Part shown: in pieces, positions 6,426-11,800 of the stretch
Position numbering within the stretch: position 1 is the stretch's first letter
Layout: each line of letters begins with the position of its first letter
Assembly (NCBI GenBank): GCA_022508735.1
Contig: JAFLUQ010000065.1
Span: forward strand, 1 to 11,800
DNA from: Oscillospiraceae bacterium
Lineage (GTDB): Bacteria > Bacillota > Clostridia > UMGS1883
Length of the DNA: 11,800 nt
Direction of reading: 5' to 3'
The notes under the pieces: model-generated
What the model was told of the DNA's origin: nothing
Database searches by the model: none
What the model saw: the letters and a program-made list of their open reading frames with translations, nothing else
Position numbers and translations under genes: made by a program

Positions 6426-7307
6426 TTACGCTCTCGGGTGAGCGCGCCTATATGTTTTCTTGAGCCGGTCATTCACAACATTTTTGTATATCCGCCCTGA
6501 ACTGCGGTCATTATAGCCCAGCATTTCAGACACATCTCTGATATCGGCACCGTTCTCAAGCAGATGAACCGCAAAGGAGTGACGCAGCGTCTGAGGCGTA
6601 ACTTCTTTTTTGATGCCGGCCTCGGCTATGTAGGTCTTCATCAGCTTCCAAAAGCCCTGTCGGGTCATAGGCTTTCCCTGACAACTTACAAACAGCGTCT
6701 TTATACGCCCGTTTTCCACCATTTTATCCCGGGCACTATTGATATACTCACTCACGGCCATTTCTGCCGCCGTGCCCATAGGCACAGTCCTCTGATGGTC
6801 GCCGGTGCGGCACAGCACGCTGCCCTCTGCTAAGTCTATGTCCTTAAGCTCCAGCGAGATCAGCTCAGACACCTTGATGCCAGTAGCGTATAAGAGCTCA
6901 AGCATGGCTTTATCCCTGAGCCCTTTGGGATCATCGCCCCGAGGCAGAGACAGGAGCTTGTTTATCTCGGACGGAGTGAGTACAACAATGGCTTTTTTAC
7001 TCTTTTTCGGCAGCTCCAGACCCTCGGCCGGATTAAACGAAACCCGCCCGCTTTCGGTCAGAAAAGCGTAAAAATTACGGAGAGAGGCCGCGCTGCGAAG
7101 CACTGTGGAGTCCGACTTGCCTTCCTCAGCCAAAGAAGCGAGATAGCCCTGAAGGCTCTCTGTGTCGACTTTAATGCTGCTCTCGTCCGTAAGCCTTTGA
7201 CGTTCAAAAAACAACTCTATATCACGCCGGTATGATGAAATTGTGCTCTTGCCGACCCTGTGCCTCTCTCTGAGAAAGTCGACAAACTCATCAATGTATT
7301 TACTCAA
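6426..7307 (-). CDS. XerD-like tyrosine recombinase with substituted catalytic residues
   Basis: A 293-residue protein with the full two-domain layout of XerC/XerD: an N-terminal SAM-like core-binding domain (about 1-85) and a catalytic domain (about 105-290). Overall similarity to XerD is clear (ELLYATGIKVSELISLELKD, TLRHSFAVHLLENGADIRDV). Against the six catalytic positions of E. coli XerD (Arg148, Lys172, His244, Arg247, His270, Tyr279) I read Lys145, Thr168, Gln239, Arg242, Tyr265 and Tyr274. Only the second Arg and the nucleophilic Tyr are kept. I checked Lys145, Gln239 and Tyr265 in the DNA (AAG, CAG, TAT). Thr168 depends on a hand alignment with one gap. The start is TTG 7307 with SD GGAAG at 8 bases; no ATG is near. 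The SpoIIM-like gene lies 90 bases upstream, an order known from spore-formers. Whether it recombines dif sites is doubtful. Confidence 0.9.
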   Translation of the reverse strand: MSKYIDEFVDFLRERHRVGKSTISSYRRDIELFFERQRLTDESSIKVDTESLQGYLASLAEEGKSDSTVLRSAASLRNFYAFLTESGRVSFNPAEGLELPKKSKKAIVVLTPSEINKLLSLPRGDDPKGLRDKAMLELLYATGIKVSELISLELKDIDLAEGSVLCRTGDHQRTVPMGTAAEMAVSEYINSARDKMVENGRIKTLFVSCQGKPMTRQGFWKLMKTYIAEAGIKKEVTPQTLRHSFAVHLLENGADIRDVSEMLGYNDRSSGRIYKNVVNDRLKKTYRRAHPRA

Positions 7308-7389
7308 TTTGATATCTTCCTTTATTCACAATAAGTTCATATTTAATTTTACACCAATCACTCTGAAAAAGAAAGTAGCTATATTCACT

Positions 7390-7408
7390 AAATTTTTTCA
7401 AAAAATTT
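7390..7408. repeat. A/T-only palindrome at the end of the SpoIIM-like gene
   Basis: AAATTTTTT and AAAAAATTT flank a single C (7399), so the site is a perfect odd palindrome spanning the TGA stop (7398-7400). The rest of the gap to the recombinase gene (7308-7397) is AT-rich and shows no convincing promoter. As RNA it could form only a weak A-U hairpin; as DNA it is an A-tract bend. Confidence 0.5.
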
Positions 7409-7925
7409 GTAGCAAAAAACTATTGAATTGTGTAAAAATGAAAAAAATTGCAAATTGAACACAAGAAACAAAAAAAGTGACTAAAATTGCCAATAGTATT
7501 CTCGGTAAATTTATGGCATATGATAACGGTATATCGCCTGATTGTGCGGATATACACAGCTCAAGCATAAGCGCCGGAGTAACTGCAAGCACTGCCGGAA
7601 GCACGCCGAGTATAAACCCCTTCACCGGGAAGGCCGAGAGCATTGCCGCTGTCCCCGCCAAGCCCGAAACAAGTCCGAAAACACCTGCTGAAGCCATGGC
7701 TATTGCCATTCTGGCAGGCCGCGTTCCCGGCACGTTTGCGGCGAGGAAAAACGGCAGCGCCCGAAGAAAGGCCGCCGCGATATACCGCACTCCTCCCTCC
7801 GGCACGAAGACATACTCATCCCCTATTCCCCGTGCCATTGCCGCTCCAAGCGTAAGTCCAACTGCATATATCGTATAAAACAGCAGCGCCCGCCCCTCAA
7901 TGCGCTCGTTAAATCCGTATTTCAA
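7398..7925 (-). CDS. five-helix membrane protein, SpoIIM-like
   Basis: A 175-residue integral membrane protein with helices at about 13-32, 48-66, 71-93, 102-125 and 140-165. Overall identity to a known family is not obvious. Two things point to SpoIIM, the multi-pass component of the SpoIIDMP engulfment complex: the gene sits directly upstream of a xerD homologue on the same strand, as spoIIM lies near xerD in Bacillus and clostridia, and the fourth helix reads VLPAVLAVTPALMLELC, resembling VLPQNIFAVPAYIIMC of B. subtilis SpoIIM from memory. It is shorter than the usual length of just over 200 residues. Start TTG 7925 is chosen for AAGGGGG at 7 bases; an upstream in-frame TTG (7955) lacks an SD. 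The SD is the 3' arm of the hairpin at 7933-7960. SpoIIM identity is an inference. Confidence 0.75.
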   Translation of the reverse strand: MKYGFNERIEGRALLFYTIYAVGLTLGAAMARGIGDEYVFVPEGGVRYIAAAFLRALPFFLAANVPGTRPARMAIAMASAGVFGLVSGLAGTAAMLSAFPVKGFILGVLPAVLAVTPALMLELCISAQSGDIPLSYAINLPRILLAILVTFFVSCVQFAIFFIFTQFNSFLLQIF

Positions 7926-7960
7926 AAAAATCCCCCTTTGCAGACTATTCCGCAAAGGGG
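7924..7960 (-). terminator. terminator hairpin overlapping the SpoIIM-like gene's SD
   Basis: On the minus strand: nine-base perfect arms CCCCTTTGC (7952-7960) and GCAAAGGGG (7933-7941), loop of ten, then ATTTTTTT (7931-7924). It follows the stop of the Cys-rich gene (7975-7977) by 14 bases and has all the parts of an intrinsic terminator. The 3' arm is also the SD AAGGGGG and the T-run is the spacer for the TTG start at 7925, so the hairpin could terminate the transcript or block ribosome binding. Confidence 0.8.
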
Positions 7961-7974
7961 AATTTTATGATTTA

Positions 7975-8409
7975 TCACGATATCTGATTTTCTTCATCAA
8001 GCACAAATGGCAAAACCATATTCACATCCAGCTCTATGCACGGTTGCGGAAAATCTTTCACAGGGAAAGATGGAGTTTCTCTGAAATATACACAAGAATT
8101 ACCCGGAACATACGGCCCATCCTGCGATTCTATGAGCCTTCCGCAAACGTGGTATAAGCCCGAATATATCAGGTCATGCCTTTCCTTAGAAACAGGACAA
8201 TAGCCGAGCTCAGTAACCTTTCTTATATCAAGCCCAAGAGACGCGAAAAAAGCCTTTTCTTCGTCAGAGATTTCCGTATCTGCCGCCTTCATAAAATTCC
8301 TGCACCCCTGACAGCCGCAGCTGTAGTAATCATAGTCATGAGGGGCATAGTACTCCCGCGTTTTTTCTACGTCAACATCAATAGCATATCCTGCGAATTT
8401 AAAAATCAT
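7975..8409 (-). CDS. cysteine-rich protein of unknown function, coupled to cysS
   Basis: 144 residues, soluble, with no signal peptide or membrane segment. I do not recognise the family. Seven cysteines stand at 31, 33, 36, 71, 89, 106 and 124. The first three form YYSCGCQGCRNF (29-39), which together with Tyr/Asp/His-rich residues before it (HDYDYY, 24-29) looks like a metal or cluster site. Other segments are LGYCPVSKERHD (68-79), GLYHVCGRL and PCIELDVNMVLPF near the end. The acidic, Tyr-rich composition is that of a folded cytoplasmic protein. ATG 8409 has SD GGAG inside the final codons of cysS with 7-base spacing, and one base separates the cysS stop from this start, so its translation is tied to cysteinyl-tRNA synthetase. 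A terminator hairpin follows at 7933-7960. Confidence 0.8.
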   Translation of the reverse strand: MIFKFAGYAIDVDVEKTREYYAPHDYDYYSCGCQGCRNFMKAADTEISDEEKAFFASLGLDIRKVTELGYCPVSKERHDLIYSGLYHVCGRLIESQDGPYVPGNSCVYFRETPSFPVKDFPQPCIELDVNMVLPFVLDEENQIS

Positions 8410-8410
8410 T

Positions 8411-9796
8411 TTACTTCTCCAAATGCCACTTTACGCCGCTGCGGGTATCCTCCAGCACAACGCCCATGGCCTTGAGCCTGTCGCGGATCTCGTCGGACTT
8501 AGCCCAGTCCTTATTCTTTCTGGCCTCGGTGCGCTCGGCGATAAGGGCCTCGATCTCGGCGCTCAGGTCGTCGCTCTGCTCCTTTTGCAGCAGCCCCAGC
8601 ACGCCGCCCAGCTCTTTGAGCATAGAATGGCAGCAGCTTACGTCCTCAGCGCTCATATTATTAGCGGAGTTGATGAAGCGCACAGCCTCAAACAGCACGG
8701 ATATGGCATCGGCAGTGTTCAAATCGTCCTCCATAGCGGTCACAAAGCGCTCCTTAAAGCCCTCCATGGCTGCACAGATACCTTCGTCAAGGCCGCCGCT
8801 TTCAGCTGACTTAGCCAGATGCTCCAGATTGCCGAGGCAGTTATACATTCTCTCCAGCCCGGCCTTAGCCGCGTCCATAAGCTCATCGCTGAAGTTTATG
8901 GGAGTTCTGTAATGGGCCGACAGCATGAAAAAGCGGATAACCTCATAGTCGTACCTCGCCACTATGTCGCGGATAGTAAAGAAGTTGCCGAGAGACTTTG
9001 ACATCTTTTCGTTGTTTACGTTTATAAAGCCATTGTGCAGCCAGTAGTTGGCAAAGGGTGCGTCGTTGGCACATTCACTCTGTGCAATCTCGTTTTCGTG
9101 GTGAGGGAATATCAGATCGAAACCGCCGCTGTGTATATCAATGGTCTTGCCAAGATAGCGGTTTACCATGGCGCTGCACTCGATATGCCAGCCCGGGCGG
9201 CCTATGCCCCAGGGGCTTTCCCAGCCGATCTCGTCGTCTTTGCGCTTCTTCCACAGAGCAAAGTCCATAGGATCACGCTTGCCGGGCTCCAGCTCCTTAC
9301 GAACGCCGCTTTCAAGGTCGTCAAGGGGCTGGTGGCTGAGCTTGCCGTAGTCCTTGAAGCTCTTGGTGGCAAAGTATACGTCTCCGTCGCTCTCATAGGC
9401 GTGGCCCTTTTCAATGAGCACCTTTATAGTGTCGATTATGGCGTCGATATTCTCTGTGGCCCGGGGGTGGATGGTTGCCTTCTTTATGCCAAGGCCCTGA
9501 GCGTCCACAAAATATTCATCTATGTACTTGTCGGCGATCTCCTTTACTGTGCAGCCCTCCTCCTTCGCCTTGTTGATGAGCTTGTCGTCAACGTCGGTGA
9601 AGTTCTGGACAAAGGTCACCTTATATCCCATATACTCAAGGAAATTACGCAGGCAGTCAAACACAATAAAAGGGCGCGCATTTCCCAGATGGAAAAAGTT
9701 ATACACTGTCGGGCCGCAGGAGTACATCTTCACCTCGCCCGGCGTAATCGGCACAAATTCGTCCTTCTGACGAGTTAAAGTGTTATAAAGCTTCAT
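8411..9796 (-). CDS. cysS: cysteinyl-tRNA synthetase
   Basis: Class I cysteinyl-tRNA synthetase, 461 residues, normal length. It charges tRNA-Cys in the cytoplasm. Motifs are MKLYNTLTRQKDEFVPI at the start, the HIGH-type box HLGN (36-39), zinc ligands Cys27 (YSCGPTVY), Cys207 (HIECSAM), His232 and Glu236 (FPHHENE), the RPGWHIECS block, and KMSKS (264-268) in NEKMSKSLGNF. The C-terminal anticodon-binding region ends with ERTEARKNKDWAKSDEIRDRL, conserved in CysS. ATG 9796 is chosen over an in-frame ATG ten codons upstream because AAAGGAG lies 8 bases before it. The gap to spoVAE is 39 bases and holds a small hairpin but no T-box leader, which is often found before aminoacyl-tRNA synthetase genes in Firmicutes. 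Confidence 0.97.
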   Translation of the reverse strand: MKLYNTLTRQKDEFVPITPGEVKMYSCGPTVYNFFHLGNARPFIVFDCLRNFLEYMGYKVTFVQNFTDVDDKLINKAKEEGCTVKEIADKYIDEYFVDAQGLGIKKATIHPRATENIDAIIDTIKVLIEKGHAYESDGDVYFATKSFKDYGKLSHQPLDDLESGVRKELEPGKRDPMDFALWKKRKDDEIGWESPWGIGRPGWHIECSAMVNRYLGKTIDIHSGGFDLIFPHHENEIAQSECANDAPFANYWLHNGFINVNNEKMSKSLGNFFTIRDIVARYDYEVIRFFMLSAHYRTPINFSDELMDAAKAGLERMYNCLGNLEHLAKSAESGGLDEGICAAMEGFKERFVTAMEDDLNTADAISVLFEAVRFINSANNMSAEDVSCCHSMLKELGGVLGLLQKEQSDDLSAEIEALIAERTEARKNKDWAKSDEIRDRLKAMGVVLEDTRSGVKWHLEK

Positions 9797-9804
9797 ATGG
9801 TATT

Positions 9805-9833
9805 CTCCTTTATATGTAGGAGCCAAAGGCTCC
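9805..9833 (-). promoter_or_regulatory. small hairpin pair in the cysS leader
   Basis: On the minus strand GGAGCC-TTT-GGCTCC (9833-9819) forms a six-pair stem without a T-run. The same CTCC can instead pair through CTCCT (9822-9818) with AGGAG (9809-9805), the SD of cysS, over an eight-base loop. The two pairings exclude each other. The stems are short, and a regulatory role is only a possibility. Confidence 0.35.
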
Positions 9834-9835
9834 GT

Positions 9836-10189
9836 TTATTTGATTTTTGGTCTGGCTAAAGCAGCCGCGCCGAGGGCGAACAGCACCACAGCGGCAATGC
9901 CGCCGGCTGTGGCGGAAAGTCCGCCGGTGAATATGCCCAAAAAGCCGTTTTCGCCGATGCCCTTCTTCACGCCCTCAAACAGAGCGTGACCGAAGCCCAG
10001 CAGCGGCACGCTCGCCCCTGCTCCGGCGAAGTCTACCAACGGCTTATACAGCCCCACGAGGGACAGCACCACACCGCTGACCACATAGCCTGTCAAAAGT
10101 CTGGCGGGAGTCAGCTTGGTTTTATCGATAATGATCTGACCGATAACGCAAATGAGTCCGCCGACTATAAACGCCTTTACGTAATCCAT
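9836..10189 (-). CDS. spoVAE: stage V sporulation protein AE
   Basis: A 117-residue membrane protein matching SpoVAE (the SpoVAEB form). It opens with MDYVKAFIVGGLICVIGQ, followed by DKTKLTPARLL, GLYKPLVDFAGAGASVPLLGFGHAL (47-70) and a C-terminal helix ending ARPKIK. These are the recognisable blocks of the family. SpoVA proteins form the channel that moves dipicolinic acid into the forespore and out during germination. Start ATG 10189 has AAGG 8 bases upstream; GTG 10198 in the same frame is poorly placed. The SD is held in a hairpin with a GAAA loop (10197-10212). The usual partners spoVAC and spoVAD are not in the window: the gene stands between ung and cysS. No convincing sigma-G promoter is visible in the 54-base gap upstream. 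Confidence 0.92.
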   Translation of the reverse strand: MDYVKAFIVGGLICVIGQIIIDKTKLTPARLLTGYVVSGVVLSLVGLYKPLVDFAGAGASVPLLGFGHALFEGVKKGIGENGFLGIFTGGLSATAGGIAAVVLFALGAAALARPKIK

Positions 10190-10196
10190 ATATATC

Positions 10197-10212
10197 ACCT
10201 TCTTTCGAAGGT
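10197..10212 (-). promoter_or_regulatory. GNRA-loop hairpin sequestering the spoVAE SD
   Basis: On the minus strand ACCTTC-GAAA-GAAGGT is a perfect six-pair stem closed by a GAAA tetraloop with a C-G closing pair, a very stable fold. The 3' arm contains AAGG, the SD of spoVAE 8 bases before its ATG. Translation of spoVAE could thus be held down unless the stem opens. Confidence 0.5.
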
Positions 10213-10243
10213 ATTGTTTGCAAATGTAAATTATTTATTCTAT

Positions 10244-10918
10244 TTATATGTTAGGAATTTGCCAGTTTATGGGTGATTTCAGCACACTGATAAGAGCCTC
10301 GTTGGCCTTTTTGAAGTGATCGCAGCCGAAAAAGCCTCGGCTGGCAGAAAGTGGGCTTGGGTGCGGAGCCTCAAACACAAAGTGCCGTTCCCTGTCGATA
10401 AGCTCGGCCTTTTTACGCGCGTTGCTGCCCCACAGCAGAAATACCACCGGATCCCGGCGGGCACTGAGCAGAGATATGACCTGATCGGTAAACTGCTCCC
10501 AACCCATACCGCGGTGAGAGTTGGCCTCTCCTCGGCGCACGGTCAGCACCGTATTGAGAAGCAGCACTCCCTGCTCGGCCCAGGGCATAAGGTAACCGTT
10601 GTTTGGAATGTAGCAGCCGAGAGAGCTGTTAAGTTCTTTATACATATTAAGCAGCGACGGCGGGATCTGTACCCCGGGCCGCACCGAAAAGGACATCCCA
10701 TGCGCCTGCCCCGGCTCATGATATGGGTCCTGCCCGAGAATTACCACCTTTGTACCCCGATAAGACGTGACCTTCAGCGCAGAGAACAGGTCGTACATAT
10801 TCGGATAAACCTCGCCCCGGGCATATTCGTCCTTTAAAAATGCGCGAAGCTTCAAATAGTAATCCTTCTCGAATTCGCCGCCGAGGACTTCGTCCCAGTC
10901 GTTTCCAAGCTTAACCAT
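10244..10918 (-). CDS. ung: uracil-DNA glycosylase
   Basis: Family 1 uracil-DNA glycosylase, 224 residues, normal length. It removes uracil from DNA to begin base-excision repair. The water-activating loop is GQDPYH (62-67, Asp64), followed by GMSFSVRPGVQIPPSL. LLLNTVLTVRRGEANSH (119-135) carries the uracil-contacting Asn, and HPSPLSA (186-192) is the DNA-intercalation/catalytic His loop with His186. All key residues are present. ATG 10918 has SD AAGGAG at 7 bases, and that SD overlaps the stop codon of the acetyltransferase gene upstream, so the two are co-translated. spoVAE follows 54 bases downstream. Confidence 0.97.
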   Translation of the reverse strand: MVKLGNDWDEVLGGEFEKDYYLKLRAFLKDEYARGEVYPNMYDLFSALKVTSYRGTKVVILGQDPYHEPGQAHGMSFSVRPGVQIPPSLLNMYKELNSSLGCYIPNNGYLMPWAEQGVLLLNTVLTVRRGEANSHRGMGWEQFTDQVISLLSARRDPVVFLLWGSNARKKAELIDRERHFVFEAPHPSPLSASRGFFGCDHFKKANEALISVLKSPINWQIPNI

Positions 10919-10929
10919 AGTTATTCTCC

Positions 10930-11394
10930 TTAAAGGTATTTCTCCATGATCTGATTTTCAAAGGTGACGCCGCGGCGAACCACCAGTTCCGTATCGGCAA
11001 CGCGGTACCCGCGTTTTAGATAGAAGCCCTTTCCCGTTTTACTGGCTGCTAAGCGCACTCTGCCGAGGCCGCGCTTTTTCTTAGCCCACTCCTCAGCCCT
11101 GTCCATTAGCGCTGTTGCCACGCCGCGATGAACATGGTCAGGGTGAGTAAACAGGCGGTTCACATAGCCATCCGGCTCAATGCAGACAAAGCCGATTATT
11201 TTATCCCGCTCCACCATTACAAGATTATAGCTCTTTAACAGCGACAGGTTGAACTTCGTCATATCCATTCTTTTTGGGACCCATGCCTCCAGCTCCTCGG
11301 GAGTATAATCAGAGGTGCAGAGCGTATGTACAGAGGTAAACAGCAGCTCCGCAAGTTTTTTACCTTCGGTAGGATACATTTTTCTGATAAACAC
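10930..11394 (-). CDS. GNAT-family N-acetyltransferase, YafP-like
   Basis: A 154-residue GCN5-related acetyltransferase. The acetyl-CoA site is LFTHPDHVHRGVATALMDRA (81-100), with the HRGVAT pyrophosphate loop. The strand before it, KIIGFVCIEPDGYVNRLF, and the terminal GKGFYLKRGYRV (121-132) complete the fold. SDYTPEELEAW (28-38) resembles the Y-S/T-P-E-x-L-x-A-W signature of YafP-like members. The acceptor is unknown. GTG 11394 is preferred as start because AAGG lies 8 bases before it. ATG 11409, five codons upstream, has no SD and is the alternative; a still longer frame would run through the repeats at 11411-11574 and is unlikely. The stop codon lies within the SD region of ung. Confidence 0.88.
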   Translation of the reverse strand: MFIRKMYPTEGKKLAELLFTSVHTLCTSDYTPEELEAWVPKRMDMTKFNLSLLKSYNLVMVERDKIIGFVCIEPDGYVNRLFTHPDHVHRGVATALMDRAEEWAKKKRGLGRVRLAASKTGKGFYLKRGYRVADTELVVRRGVTFENQIMEKYL

Positions 11395-11410
11395 AATATC
11401 CACCTTCATT

Positions 11411-11574
11411 GATATACGATTTGCAGGGTGATAATCAAATTTGCCGCCGCAGCTTACATGGCAAGACTTTGCAGGGTAATTATAAAAAATTGCCGCCGCG
11501 GCTATACCCATTTATACTTTTTGTTTAACCTAAACATTTCGGCTATACAAATCTTCGATTTGCAGGGTAATTAC
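11411..11574 (+). repeat. cluster of three intergenic repeat copies between rpsU and the acetyltransferase gene
   Basis: The motif TTTGCAGGGTRATWA occurs at about 11420, 11468 and 11560 in the same orientation. After the first two copies comes an A-rich stretch and then TTGCCGCCGC (11441 and 11490). GGCTATAC follows the second (11500-11507) and recurs before the third (11541-11548). The first two copies have a period of about 48 bases. The third includes CAAATC-TTC-GATTTG (11548-11562), a perfect short hairpin. A fourth, diverged copy lies at 2873-2924. No coding frame or mobile-element gene is attached. Confidence 0.65.
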
Positions 11575-11580
11575 AACACC

Positions 11581-11607
11581 GCCCACATACAAAGCTTGCA
11601 TGTGGGC
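11581..11607 (-). terminator. hairpin downstream of rpsU, possible terminator
   Basis: Arms GCCCACAT (11581-11588) and ATGTGGGC (11600-11607) pair perfectly, with further CAA/TTG pairing inside. It lies about 40 bases after the rpsU stop. On the minus strand the hairpin is followed by GGTGTTGTAATT, a poor T-run, so termination may be partial or the stem may protect the 3' end. A smaller hairpin CAAAT-TCG-ATTTG stands at 11617-11629. Confidence 0.45.
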
Positions 11608-11647
11608 GTGATGCTTCAAATTCGATTTGGTTGTAAACAGTCGTTTC

Positions 11648-11800
11648 TTATTTGAATTTCCGTTTTCTTGCCGCTTCGGACTTCTTCTTGCGTCTTACGC
11701 TGGGCTTTTCGTAGTGCTCTCTTTTACGTACCTCAGAGATCACGCCTGCCTTGGCACAAGAACGCTTGAACCTTCTAAGGGCGCTATCTAAAGATTCATT
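11648..11800 (-). CDS. rpsU: 30S ribosomal protein S21 (partial, first residues missing)
   Basis: The last 50 codons and the stop of rpsU. The translation NESLDSALRRFKRSCAKAGV, then ISEVRKREHYEKPSVRRKKK and the basic end KRKFK, is typical S21. Complete proteins have about 58 residues, so roughly eight codons lie beyond the right edge. S21 binds the 30S platform near the anti-SD and helps mRNA base pairing at initiation. It was too short for a simple length cutoff but the match is unambiguous. A hairpin (11581-11607) and the repeat cluster follow it. Confidence 0.97.
   Translation of the reverse strand, partial: NESLDSALRRFKRSCAKAGVISEVRKREHYEKPSVRRKKKSEAARKRKFK

Noticed and set aside
9035..9778. 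A 247-codon open frame on the plus strand opposite cysS.
   Set aside because: It lies wholly inside cysS, whose motifs are complete; the frame has no recognisable domain or SD.
10190..10243. GAATA and a CAATAC-like block upstream of spoVAE as a sigma-G promoter.
   Set aside because: The -10 match to CATNNTA is poor at the required spacing, so it is not supported.
11476..11481. TATAAT on the minus strand inside the second repeat copy, a possible promoter for the acetyltransferase gene.
   Set aside because: At 17 bases upstream the sequence has no -35 likeness and the spacer is GC-rich; kept only as part of the repeat.
11395..11511. Longer acetyltransferase start at 11511.
   Set aside because: The added residues are encoded by the intergenic repeats, begin outside the GNAT fold, and have no SD.

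Overview
The window looks like a chromosomal segment of a spore-forming, low-to-moderate GC Gram-positive bacterium of the Clostridia type, possibly a gut Oscillospiraceae/Ruminococcaceae relative. Supporting this are a SpoVAE gene, a SpoIIM-like gene beside xerD, strong Shine-Dalgarno (SD) sequences before almost every gene, near-consensus sigma-A promoters, a copper-amine-oxidase-N/CAP secreted protein and a clostridial-type PfkB sugar kinase. The taxonomy is inferred from gene content only. I see no tRNA, rRNA other than a ribosomal-protein gene, CRISPR array, phage or insertion sequence.

Region 1 (1-2912, minus strand) is one tightly packed operon read right to left: a membrane zinc-ribbon protein, thymidylate synthase (thyA), dihydrofolate reductase (folA), a flavin reductase-like protein and the start of a GH13 alpha-amylase-family enzyme cut by the window edge. 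Gaps are 2-17 bases and SDs overlap upstream stop codons. thyA and folA form the dTMP/folate cycle. Its sigma-A promoter (2919-2947) lies in a divergent control region (2839-3040) facing the promoter of region 2.

Region 2 (2976-5498, plus strand) holds a membrane-anchored polysaccharide deacetylase with a five-copy repeat ectodomain, then a PfkB-family (KdgK-like) sugar kinase. The kinase has its own promoter straddling the end of the deacetylase gene. A perfect hairpin plus T-run at 5464-5498 ends the unit.

Region 3 (5508-11800, minus strand) is a long co-directional run read right to left: rpsU (5' end missing), a YafP-like acetyltransferase, ung, spoVAE, cysS, a cysteine-rich unknown protein, a SpoIIM-like membrane protein, a XerD-like tyrosine recombinase and a secreted CuAO-N/CAP protein. 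Terminator-type hairpins sit at 7924-7960 and 6393-6422, so the run is probably several transcripts with read-through.

The points most worth a second look are: the XerD-like protein, which keeps the nucleophilic Tyr and one Arg but has replaced the other four catalytic positions; a terminator hairpin whose 3' arm is also the SD of the SpoIIM-like gene; a spoVAE gene without spoVAC/spoVAD neighbours and with its SD in a GNRA-loop hairpin; a family of about 50-base intergenic repeats downstream of rpsU and again in the thyA-operon promoter/leader; and two proteins of unknown function, the Cys-rich protein behind cysS and the acidic-tailed zinc-ribbon protein leading the thyA operon.
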